Source of the DNA: a virus
Reading direction: 5' to 3' (one strand)
IMG/VR virus record: IMGVR_UViG_3300034104_001144
Location: 1 to 24,838 of that record
DNA length: 24,838 bases
The position numbers and the translations under genes were made by a program. The notes under the pieces were generated by a model. The model was not told where the DNA came from. It made no database searches and saw only the letters and a list, made by a program, of their open reading frames with translations. This document shows positions 1-9,092 of this stretch, piece after piece; position 1 is the stretch's first letter; every line of letters starts with the position of its first letter.

Positions 1-1
1 T

Positions 2-3000
2 TCTGATTCATACCATATTCCTGGTAGACAAGCACTAGCTTCTGATAGAGCTACTATAGGTGGAGAAGATGCTTTTGAAATAGCAGATGGATTGAACGTA
101 GAACGCTGGCAGGTAGAAAATACAGGAATAGTAGACTCATTAACAACAAGTACATTATCTGATGGTGGTAAAATTATTGCAAGTGGTCAAATGGGCTACT
201 GGGAGTCTACAGAATTTTACCCTGACAATAACCCTGAAGTATGGGGATCATTTTGTGGTCAGCGTATTAGACACCATAAGTTTCCTGATGCCACTGTAGA
301 TCCTATTATTAACCACTATAACACTGATGGTCAAAACATTGTAGTCTTAGGAGTACAGTTTGAGAATATTACTCATCCATTAGGACTAGATGGTTTACCC
401 ATCTCATCTATTGTTGGCTATGAAATACTTAGAGCTACAAGAGAAGGTCATAAGACTATTGTAGCTACTGGTATATTTAACAACATGCGTGAGTATACTA
501 TTCAGGAAGGAACAGTAGGTATTCAAGGATTGTATCAAAACTATCCTTACAACGACCTTTCTCCTGACTACTACTTAACCTCAGATGAGAATATTATAAA
601 CGAAGGTTCTTTTGATAACCGTAAGCGTGATCCATTAAGAAACTATAGAAAAGATGTATTCTCATTTCATAGTCCGGATACTACTTTTACACAACCTTTC
701 TTATCTGTACAAGAGGTTAAACTTTATGGAGAGATGTATGGTAAGTCACAGGGTTCTTTTGAGATACCTTGGAGACATCCTAAAAATAAGTTTATTGGTA
801 GAGAGGTTGAAATAGTTAATAAAGCTTTACAGATTATTAGACTTATAAACACTATTGGTAATAATAATTTTCCTCCAGGTAGTGTAGAGTTTGTGGGTAC
901 AGGTACTGTTCCTGTTAAAATTAATTTAGCTCCTGCTCCACCTGAGAAAAAAGAAACAGTTGTTGGTGGTCTTTTAGGAGGTTTAGCAAATCTTATTGTA
1001 CCAGGATCCGGTAGTGCTGTAGCAGGTGTTGTTAACAGTGTAGCATATGGTTTAGAGTTAGTAGCTTATAATGCTCAGATGCTTTTAGTTAAGTATATCA
1101 CAACTGAAACTACACATGCTCAGATGCAGGCGTTAATTTATGGACTTATTCCTAAACGTCAGTATGCATTACAATATAACTCACATGGATTTTTTAATAA
1201 GTTCACTCCATCTATTTCTGGAAACAGAAGAAGAAAGATTGATGATAGCTTATATGTAAAGTCAAACGTACAAGGTTTTAATAATGGATTTAGAATTAAT
1301 AACTTATACAGAAGCAACTTTGTAATAGTTAAACTTCCTAACGGTAAGTCTTTTGATAATCCACGTAATAGTGATAATAGTAGAGTGTTAATTAGTGATG
1401 CTGGAGTAGAACCACAAAAAGGTTTTCAGCGTGACATTTCTTGTCATTATGGAGCTATTAAAATACCATTAGCATCACAGTATGGACAACTAGAGTCTAT
1501 TAAACAAATACCAATCTCTACATGTATTGGTAAAACTAATGGAGCATCTGGAGTTAAGTTTACATCAGATGTTATATTTGGTGGTGATGTTTACATTAAT
1601 AAGTTTACTGAAAAGAACAGCATGCCTTTCTTTAATGATTGGATGATAGACTTTCCAGATGAAACTGCTTATGACTATAGAAACTATATCAATGTTCCTT
1701 ATCCAAGATATTGGATGAATACAACAGAGGTTGAGTATAAACTACTACAATCATCTGCTAAAGAACATCATCATTTAGATAAGTCTGTTAATAGATTTTT
1801 CTATATCCATAAAGGATATATGTACTTATTTAACTCTGGTGTAAGAGAATTCTTTGTAGAGTCTGAAGTTAACTTAGCTTACCGTGATTGGGAGGATGAA
1901 ACATCTAAGCGTCACTATGATGCTAATAGTTTTTCAGATCTAGGTTTAATGTTTAGAAGTGATATTATTAGAAGTGGTAACTACTATAAGTATGATTACT
2001 CTCTAAGTGTATCTAAATTATATAGTAATTTTGTATCTTTTGGTAATCTTTTACCAAGAACATATGATCCTGAAACTTATTCTACTTGCTATACATATAG
2101 ACCAAATAGAGTGATCTATTCTTTACCACAGCAAGATGAAATAAGTAAAGATAACTGGAGATTGTTTTTAACTAATAACTACTCAGACTTTGGCTCAAAA
2201 ATATCTAGCATTAAATCTATTAATAAGAATGGTGCTTTGTTTATGTTGGCTAACCAAAGTCCTGTTCAGTTCTTAGGTGTAGACCAGCTTCAAACAGATG
2301 CTGGTACTAAAGTGACAATTGGTGACGGAGGTTTGTTTAGCCAGCCTTTACAAAACTTAGTAAACTCTGATGGTTCATATGAGTATGGATCAAACCAAGG
2401 TAGATTCTGTGCTGTAGGTACAACTCATGGTGTATTCTGGGTAAGTCAGAACCAAGGGAAGGTATTTCAGTTTGGTGGTCAACTAGATGAGATATCTCGT
2501 AATGGTATGAAGTGGTGGTTTGCTAACTATCTACCTAGTCAATTACTTAAAGCATTTCCAGAGTATCCATTATATGATAATCAGGTTATGGGTGTTGGTG
2601 TACAAATGATTTATGATAACACCCATGAGATATTATACATTACTAAGAAAGACTATAAACCTAAGTTTAGTGATTTAGTATATGATAGTAAAGGGTTCTA
2701 TAGATTGATTAATGGTGAGAAGAAGTATTATACGTTTAAGAGTGAGGCGTTTGAAGAATCTTCTTGGACTGTAAGTTATGATCCTAAGAGTAAGATGTGG
2801 TTGTCATTCCATGATTGGATTCCTACATTCTTGATTCCTGGTAGATCACACTTTATGTCTGTTAACTCTAACACTGTATGGAAGCATAATCAACGTTGTG
2901 ATAAGTTTGCTAACTTCTACAATAAAGATTATCCTTTTGAAGTTGAGTATGTATCATCTACAGGCCAGACTGTGGCTACAGCTAGAAATATAGAATACTT

Positions 3001-3469
3001 ATTAGAAACATATAAGTATCACAATAACTGTGCTGATAAGTTCCATGTGTTAGATCAGAACTTTGATCAAGCTATTATATATAACTCAGAACAGATTTCT
3101 GGCTTATTAGAACTTAGACTAAAAAGTAAAACTAATCCTGTGGATATGTTATCATTTCCACAAGTAACACCTTCTTCTATAAGAATTAACTTTTCTAAAG
3201 AAGAGAACAAATATAGATTTAACCAATTCTGGGATGTAACTAAAGATCGTGGAGAGTTTAATAGTGTAAACTTACCTATGTTTAATACTAAGGCTAACGG
3301 TTACCAGTTTGAAATTAACCCTCAGTATGTTAACTATCAGAAAGCACCACTAGAACGTAAGAAGTTTAGACACAATGTAAATAGAGTGCTTCTTAGAAAA
3401 CTTACTAGCAATGATCTAAAAATGATCTTTAAGATATCTAATCAGAAAATACAACAATCTTTGAGGTAA
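2..3469 (+). CDS. Large tail/muzzle-type structural protein, crAss-like (5' partial)
   Basis: The frame is open from base 2, so the true start lies upstream; the TTG at 92 has no claim to be the start. 1155 residues are visible. I recognise the style of the large structural protein that ends the tail-module block of crAss-like phages, which in the phiCrAss001 structure forms the tail muzzle; this is inferred from content and position, not from a search. The visible protein is mostly soluble, rich in Tyr, Asn and aromatics, as expected of beta-rich tail proteins. A Gly/Val/Ala-rich hydrophobic stretch lies at about visible residues 320-366 (bases 959-1102), with core GGLLGGLANLIVPGSGSAVA. It contains seven Cys, unlike every protein after it. 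The next gene starts three bases after its TAA. Alternative: a tail hub or tail-stabilisation protein. A structural tail role is fairly secure; the exact part is not. Confidence 0.6.
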   Translation, partial: SDSYHIPGRQALASDRATIGGEDAFEIADGLNVERWQVENTGIVDSLTTSTLSDGGKIIASGQMGYWESTEFYPDNNPEVWGSFCGQRIRHHKFPDATVDPIINHYNTDGQNIVVLGVQFENITHPLGLDGLPISSIVGYEILRATREGHKTIVATGIFNNMREYTIQEGTVGIQGLYQNYPYNDLSPDYYLTSDENIINEGSFDNRKRDPLRNYRKDVFSFHSPDTTFTQPFLSVQEVKLYGEMYGKSQGSFEIPWRHPKNKFIGREVEIVNKALQIIRLINTIGNNNFPPGSVEFVGTGTVPVKINLAPAPPEKKETVVGGLLGGLANLIVPGSGSAVAGVVNSVAYGLELVAYNAQMLLVKYITTETTHAQMQALIYGLIPKRQYALQYNSHGFFNKFTPSISGNRRRKIDDSLYVKSNVQGFNNGFRINNLYRSNFVIVKLPNGKSFDNPRNSDNSRVLISDAGVEPQKGFQRDISCHYGAIKIPLASQYGQLESIKQIPISTCIGKTNGASGVKFTSDVIFGGDVYINKFTEKNSMPFFNDWMIDFPDETAYDYRNYINVPYPRYWMNTTEVEYKLLQSSAKEHHHLDKSVNRFFYIHKGYMYLFNSGVREFFVESEVNLAYRDWEDETSKRHYDANSFSDLGLMFRSDIIRSGNYYKYDYSLSVSKLYSNFVSFGNLLPRTYDPETYSTCYTYRPNRVIYSLPQQDEISKDNWRLFLTNNYSDFGSKISSIKSINKNGALFMLANQSPVQFLGVDQLQTDAGTKVTIGDGGLFSQPLQNLVNSDGSYEYGSNQGRFCAVGTTHGVFWVSQNQGKVFQFGGQLDEISRNGMKWWFANYLPSQLLKAFPEYPLYDNQVMGVGVQMIYDNTHEILYITKKDYKPKFSDLVYDSKGFYRLINGEKKYYTFKSEAFEESSWTVSYDPKSKMWLSFHDWIPTFLIPGRSHFMSVNSNTVWKHNQRCDKFANFYNKDYPFEVEYVSSTGQTVATARNIEYLLETYKYHNNCADKFHVLDQNFDQAIIYNSEQISGLLELRLKSKTNPVDMLSFPQVTPSSIRINFSKEENKYRFNQFWDVTKDRGEFNSVNLPMFNTKANGYQFEINPQYVNYQKAPLERKKFRHNVNRVLLRKLTSNDLKMIFKISNQKIQQSLR
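3463..3467 (+). promoter_or_regulatory. Shine-Dalgarno-like GAGGT before the 1871-residue lysin gene
   Basis: GAGGT lies five bases before the ATG at 3473 and overlaps the last codon and stop of the preceding gene. It is the only clear Shine-Dalgarno-like site at the seven gene junctions here; the other starts have AT-rich leaders, as is usual in Bacteroidota and their phages. It supports 3473 as the start. Confidence 0.45.
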
Positions 3470-3472
3470 GAC

Positions 3473-6400
3473 ATGAATAAGTTATTACAACATATTATAG
3501 ATGCTGGTGATGTAGATCACAAAGTTCTTCCTGGATTACAGAAAATGCAAAAGGGTAGTTATCAAGAAGAACTTCCTAAAGCTCAATGGGGAAGTTTTGT
3601 AAACCCTGTTACTATAGCTGGTGCTGCAACTCTTTTTGCAAAAGCTAAAGAATTTTTTGGTTTTGATGAACCTAAGATTGTTAGAACACCAGCATCAGCT
3701 CCTAAAAGATTAAGCATACGTGATCCTAGAAAAATCATGATGACTACTGGTAAACCACTTAGACCTAACTCAGATTTGGTTACTGGTGAGTATGATTCTG
3801 AGCACTTAGGTAATTTATTAACAGAGGCTAAGAGACGTAACATGTCTTATAATGATATGATGAATCTTGCTGCTATGGGTTTTCAAGAAACTAAGTGGGG
3901 AAGATCAGATGATAATATAGGACATACAAAAGGTGATTTTGGTGATGAACCAATGCAAGATACTTATTCAAACTTTATCAATGCTTATAATGCTAAGATG
4001 AAAGATGCTGATAGGTTGAAGATTAAAGATGAGGCTACACGTTTACAAGTATATAATGGTTTAGGTAAAGTATTTCCTTCTACAGAAGCAGATTATCATG
4101 GCTTCAAAATGAAGAAGATATATGGAGTAGAAGTTCCTAAAGGAGGTATAGATTTAAGAAAGAATCCTCTTTATGGTAAACAGGTTATGGATATAAGAGA
4201 TAATGTACTTAAACGTAATCCTGAGTTTATGAGATATATGGATAGTACATATAGAGCTCCTATACCTAAAGAAGAAGAGTTTGCTAATGGTGGCTTATTT
4301 AAAGTGTTTGCTCAAGAGGGTTTAGAATATAAAGGACCAAGTATTGTAGATTACTTAGCTACTAAAGGATACTCTGGTAACAAAGCATTTAGAAAAGAAC
4401 TTGCTGAAAAGTACGGTATAGAAGGTTATAATTTCTCAGCTGCTAAGAATACAGAACTTCTTAATAGACTACGTGAGAATGATGACTTGTTAGAACAAAA
4501 CTATCAACCAACTCAGGCTGCTATACCTGTAGAAAGAATGATGGAGATGGAAAGTCAGGCTAGAGCTGCAAGACAAGCTGCTGCTCAAAGTGCTCCTCAA
4601 CAACCAGCTCAACGACCTGTTAATCCTGGTAACTATTATACTTATAGTCCTGATTATGGGGATATGAGAATACCTCAACCAAAGATAAATACATCACTAC
4701 AACCTAAAGTGAAGTATGATAAGTTTTCTTTATCACCTCAGATGGTAATTCCTTTACCATTTGGATTTGGTAAACAGACTCCTAGTGAAATACCTAATAG
4801 TGAAATTACAGATCCTGTTCGTAATGTTTCTGCAAAACCAAAAGTAAATCTTCCTCAGTATAATCCTTTTGTAAAACCAGTTGCTAAACCAGAACTAGGT
4901 CCTTTTAATAGTGAAAGGTATAATGATGTGCAAGAAGTAGATCCTGTAAATCAACAAGGAGCTCCTGAATTTTTATTTAATAGTGAAAAGTTATTTAACA
5001 GTTTTAATAGACCTAAACAAAAGCCATTACTACCTGTAGTAATACCAGCTAAGAAACCAGTTGTTAAAACTGAAAAGTATACTAAACCTGAAGTAGAAGA
5101 ACTACCGTGGTATGAGGAAGCAGCAAATGCTGTAACAAACACTTTAAAAGGTTTCTATGATGACTTTGCAGAATCTGTAGAAAAGAGTCCTTTTGATTTT
5201 AGAGGTATGAACTTTGGTACTCCAGTTTCTCCACAAGGAGCTACTGAGATGACAAGAGACTTAACTAAAAGAGGATTAAGTTTGTTTTCTCCAGACATGG
5301 CTGAAAAGTATAATAACTGGCTAAACCGTCAACAGGCTATAAAAAATATGGATAAAGATCCAGTTAGTAAAATTGTAGTTCCTGATTTTGACTATGCTCC
5401 TATGTATATAACAGGAGATACTATTCCAGATGCTGGTGGTCGTCAATATCATATACCAGAAAGCATGGATCTTAATGCTTTAAAATTTGGAGTACGTAAT
5501 AGAGGAGACTTTACCCCTATAGATACAGAAGCAGCTTCTATTACAGCATTCCATCCTTTTGTAGATTCTAAATTATATTTTACTCAAATTGCAGATGATC
5601 CTGCTAATGCTACTTATTTAGGAATTACACCAGATGGTCAAGTACAAGTTGGTGGACGCAAAGATGTTGAAAATAAAGATATAAAAATAACTCGTGTATT
5701 TTCTAATAAAGTAGTAGACTTTATTAAAGACCCAACAGGAGGTATTAAAAAAGTTCCTGCTGGAGCTAAGGTTAACAAGAATGCTTTTTCACCAGCTGTT
5801 ACTGTTATAGGTGATGATGGTAAACAAAAAGAAGGTAAGCTTAACTTAGTAGTACCACAAGGAACAAAAGCAGATGATGCATTTGGTGTAGCAACAGGTG
5901 GTCGTTTTATATTCCAAACACCTGATGGACAAAGTCGTTTAGTAAGTGGATCTTTAAGTAATATAGAACAAGAGTTTAAACGTATTAAAGGAAAGAATCC
6001 TTATGTTACTGTAATAAGTTTAGATAATGGTTCTTTTTCTCGTGGTCTCCGTACTTTTGATAAAAGACTTACTTCTGTTGATTTAAGATCATATGATAAT
6101 TTAAATTCAGGTGGTGGTAACTTTGCTTACTTACTACCTAATCAACAAACCAGTAGACCTTTAGCTAAGTTTGATGAGTTTGAAAAAGAAGCTACAAAAA
6201 GACTTCAAGCATTATATCCTGGTAAGAAAGTTAGTGTTGAATATCAAGATACTGGTCTTTATAATCAAACAGGTGGGCGTGATATTCAGACTCAAGCTGA
6301 TATACAGAAAAAAGGTAACTCTCAAACTCCAGTATCTCTTCATAATTTTAATGCTGCTAGAGACTATGTACTTTATGTAGATGGTAAACCTATAAGTGGT

Positions 6401-9088
6401 GATCAAAGTAATAAAGCAGGTAATAATATTTATAAAGAAGTTCTTTGGAAAGCTGCTGATAAAACAGGAGTATATCATGTGGAAGATTGGGATGTTGGTC
6501 ACATAGGTCTAGCTAAAGAAGGACAAAAGACTGCGTTTGATGAACTTAAATCTAAGTACCCTGAGATATTTACAGATCCTAACTTTGTTAAAAGCTTAGA
6601 GTTTATTAATAAGAATAAGTCTAATCCTACTTATGCAGAATATTATGAGTTGTTAAATAACATTCAACCGTTTACTGGACAACCTCGTACTACTGAGTTT
6701 ATGAAAAGAAGTGGTACTGCTAAGAAGCAACAAGGTGGTTTAGTAAATATGCAAATGGCTGGTCAATATTTAGCTGAAAAAGATCAAACAAATACTCCTA
6801 TTAATAATAAAGTTGCTTACATGCAACATAGAGAAGATCCTGTATTTTTATTAAATAGTATTAAAAAAGGAGCTAATAACTATGTGAATGACCAACAAGA
6901 AAAATTAAGAAGACAACCACAGTTTAGACAAGATCCTGGATTTTTAGAAAAGGCTTTAATGCCACTTGATGTTGCTACAGATGTAATGCAATTAGGTAAT
7001 TTTATACCTGATATAAATGCTCAAGCAGTTGGGAAATTTGGAAACTGGATTGGTGCAGGAGTAGACGCAACACAAGCTGCATTAAGTGCTAAAAGAGGTG
7101 ACTATTTAACTGCAGCTCTTAATGCATCAAGTCTTATTTTACCAGCATATTTTCAAAAACAAGGTTTTACAAGAACTTCTAAATTTATACCTGATAATTC
7201 TATATTAGGAAAACTTAGAAGTTCTACAGAAAGAACTAAATACATGAATGTTGGCAACAGGGTAAAGGGACAGACTCCTATGAATCTTCTTGCAAACAGA
7301 GCTGCACTTGGTACATTAGGTGTAGAAACTGCATATGACTTAGATTTGATGGGTCCAGTCAAAAAAGAAAATGGTGGACCTATATTAGATCCTCGTGGTC
7401 AATGGGCTCACCCTGGTAAAGTTACTCGTATACCTGGATCAGACATTACTATGCAAGGTGTTAACTATCCTGTATTAGGAATAGGTAACAATGGTAAGAA
7501 ACAAATGATGTACCCAGGACAAGAGTATAACTTTGGTGGTGCGTCTTATGTAGATGAATATCCAATGATGCAAAAAGGTGGGTGGTCAGGTGGTGGTCTA
7601 TCTAGATATGACTTGGCAACTATGGCAGCTCTTAATAAAAATATTAATTCTAAGAAAAAGTATGCTCATAATTATGATACTAGAAAAACAATTGAAGATG
7701 TTTCTTTAGAACAAGGTTATAAAGATATGAGTAATTTTATGAAGTATTGGTTAACTGAAAGAGCTAGCGATCCTAACTTTTCTGAATGGGCTAATAAAAG
7801 ATTATCTGTTTTAAATAATGTACCAAATAAATATAAATCCTATACTAATAAAGATATAGAGACTGGTAAGGCTCCATATAATAGTCAGGCTTTTTATAGT
7901 CCTAAAGATTCTTCATTAAACTTTAATACTGACGAAGAATCAAGTTTTAGTGCTCCTACTCAAATTCATGAACTTAGTCATAAAATGGATTATGAGGATA
8001 ATGTTTTTTATAAACAACCTAGATATTTTTGGGATTCTCTGGATTATACTACTCCTAGTAATTTTATTTCTAAACAGCTAATTCCTAAAACTAAGGAGTT
8101 TACAAATAATAGATTTGCAGGTAAACAAGATGAGTATAGTTATCTTTCTAATCCAACTGAAATTAATGCTCGTCTTAATGAGTTTAGATATCAGTATAAT
8201 CTAGATCCAAAAAAGAAGTATACAGCAGAGGATATGAAAAAGATTATTAATGATCATAATAACTATAAGGGAAGTTTAAAAAATATACGTGATGAACTTT
8301 TTAAGAGCAAAGAAAATAGCTTGCAAAGTTTAGATGACCTTTTAAAGATACTAGGTAATGATCCTAAAAAGTTAGCGGATCTTCATAATCAGGTAGTAAA
8401 GAATAAAACATTTTATGCTTCTGATGCTATGCCTCAAGCAAAAAATGGTGGTTACACTGTAACTAGAAGTAATGATCGTAAAGGTAAGACTCATAAAGTT
8501 ACAGGACCAGATGGAACTGTTAAATACTTTGGTGATTCTAAACTAGGTCAGCATCCTAAAGATCCAGAAAGAAAGAAAGCTTTCTATGCTCGTCATAAAA
8601 AGAACTTAGCTGGTAATCCTTTCTTTAGGGCATTTGCTAGAAAGACTTGGGAAGAAGGGGGTCAAACAGATTATATGCAAGGTGGTGGTTTATGGGATAC
8701 AGATAAAGTTGCTTACTTAGATAGTACAGTTAATGCTAATAGAAACTTAGAGTTTATTAGACGTGCTATAGAAAATGATGGACTAAGTATTCCTACACCT
8801 AAAGGAGCTCCAGGATATGGTAAAGGTATGACTAGTTCACACCTTATGACATATGATCCAAAGAGTAGAAGGTCTTATCCTGAACTTGTAAATATAAACG
8901 GTACTCTAAAATACTTAACTGGAGATGACGCATATAATTATGCAGAAGATACTGGAGAGTATATACAATTTCCTACAGCTGAACAAGCTAATTACTTTAG
9001 CAAAAATTATAAGAAAAGTAATTATGTTAAAGTGGGTAAACAACCATTAGAAAAGAAACACGGTATTAAAGTAACTTATAAAAAATAA
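3473..9088 (+). CDS. Giant multidomain virion lysin with two wall-lytic domains and a zincin protease
   Basis: 1871 residues and no Cys. Domains in order: LPKAQWG motif at 34-40 followed by a hydrophobic helix; a lysozyme/transglycosylase-like domain at about 112-260 with a likely catalytic Glu139 in GFQETKWG; a small helical repeat-like block near 285-340; a Pro/Gln-rich linker to about 560; an unassigned beta-rich domain at about 640-930; an M15-type peptidase with SLHNFNAARD (His957, Asp964) and DVGH (Asp1007, His1010), matching the zinc-ligand layout of M15C phage endopeptidases; a conserved phage block with PRGQWAHPG near 1305; an HELSH zincin at 1499-1503 with a likely third ligand Glu1563 in NPTEINAR; a basic module at about 1670-1712 (HPKDPERKKAFYARH); and a C-terminal module with SSHLM and IQFPTAEQA. 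It probably opens peptidoglycan during DNA entry and may process itself or partners. The start has a Shine-Dalgarno-like site and the next gene follows by four bases. Domain calls are by eye. Confidence 0.7.
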   Translation: MNKLLQHIIDAGDVDHKVLPGLQKMQKGSYQEELPKAQWGSFVNPVTIAGAATLFAKAKEFFGFDEPKIVRTPASAPKRLSIRDPRKIMMTTGKPLRPNSDLVTGEYDSEHLGNLLTEAKRRNMSYNDMMNLAAMGFQETKWGRSDDNIGHTKGDFGDEPMQDTYSNFINAYNAKMKDADRLKIKDEATRLQVYNGLGKVFPSTEADYHGFKMKKIYGVEVPKGGIDLRKNPLYGKQVMDIRDNVLKRNPEFMRYMDSTYRAPIPKEEEFANGGLFKVFAQEGLEYKGPSIVDYLATKGYSGNKAFRKELAEKYGIEGYNFSAAKNTELLNRLRENDDLLEQNYQPTQAAIPVERMMEMESQARAARQAAAQSAPQQPAQRPVNPGNYYTYSPDYGDMRIPQPKINTSLQPKVKYDKFSLSPQMVIPLPFGFGKQTPSEIPNSEITDPVRNVSAKPKVNLPQYNPFVKPVAKPELGPFNSERYNDVQEVDPVNQQGAPEFLFNSEKLFNSFNRPKQKPLLPVVIPAKKPVVKTEKYTKPEVEELPWYEEAANAVTNTLKGFYDDFAESVEKSPFDFRGMNFGTPVSPQGATEMTRDLTKRGLSLFSPDMAEKYNNWLNRQQAIKNMDKDPVSKIVVPDFDYAPMYITGDTIPDAGGRQYHIPESMDLNALKFGVRNRGDFTPIDTEAASITAFHPFVDSKLYFTQIADDPANATYLGITPDGQVQVGGRKDVENKDIKITRVFSNKVVDFIKDPTGGIKKVPAGAKVNKNAFSPAVTVIGDDGKQKEGKLNLVVPQGTKADDAFGVATGGRFIFQTPDGQSRLVSGSLSNIEQEFKRIKGKNPYVTVISLDNGSFSRGLRTFDKRLTSVDLRSYDNLNSGGGNFAYLLPNQQTSRPLAKFDEFEKEATKRLQALYPGKKVSVEYQDTGLYNQTGGRDIQTQADIQKKGNSQTPVSLHNFNAARDYVLYVDGKPISGDQSNKAGNNIYKEVLWKAADKTGVYHVEDWDVGHIGLAKEGQKTAFDELKSKYPEIFTDPNFVKSLEFINKNKSNPTYAEYYELLNNIQPFTGQPRTTEFMKRSGTAKKQQGGLVNMQMAGQYLAEKDQTNTPINNKVAYMQHREDPVFLLNSIKKGANNYVNDQQEKLRRQPQFRQDPGFLEKALMPLDVATDVMQLGNFIPDINAQAVGKFGNWIGAGVDATQAALSAKRGDYLTAALNASSLILPAYFQKQGFTRTSKFIPDNSILGKLRSSTERTKYMNVGNRVKGQTPMNLLANRAALGTLGVETAYDLDLMGPVKKENGGPILDPRGQWAHPGKVTRIPGSDITMQGVNYPVLGIGNNGKKQMMYPGQEYNFGGASYVDEYPMMQKGGWSGGGLSRYDLATMAALNKNINSKKKYAHNYDTRKTIEDVSLEQGYKDMSNFMKYWLTERASDPNFSEWANKRLSVLNNVPNKYKSYTNKDIETGKAPYNSQAFYSPKDSSLNFNTDEESSFSAPTQIHELSHKMDYEDNVFYKQPRYFWDSLDYTTPSNFISKQLIPKTKEFTNNRFAGKQDEYSYLSNPTEINARLNEFRYQYNLDPKKKYTAEDMKKIINDHNNYKGSLKNIRDELFKSKENSLQSLDDLLKILGNDPKKLADLHNQVVKNKTFYASDAMPQAKNGGYTVTRSNDRKGKTHKVTGPDGTVKYFGDSKLGQHPKDPERKKAFYARHKKNLAGNPFFRAFARKTWEEGGQTDYMQGGGLWDTDKVAYLDSTVNANRNLEFIRRAIENDGLSIPTPKGAPGYGKGMTSSHLMTYDPKSRRSYPELVNINGTLKYLTGDDAYNYAEDTGEYIQFPTAEQANYFSKNYKKSNYVKVGKQPLEKKHGIKVTYKK

Positions 9089-9092
9089 AGAT

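Noticed and set aside
92-94. TTG at 92 as the start of the first gene
   Set aside because: The frame is open back to base 2 with protein-like sequence, so the gene begins upstream of the window.
5390-6265. L,D-transpeptidase (YkuD) assignment for the domain before M15
   Set aside because: The catalytic Cys is required and the whole protein has none.
6171-6502. Short open frames on both strands inside the lysin fusion (69 aa on +, 96 aa on -)
   Set aside because: They lie wholly within a long, domain-rich gene in another frame and have the Ile/Lys/Ser-rich composition of AT-rich shadows.
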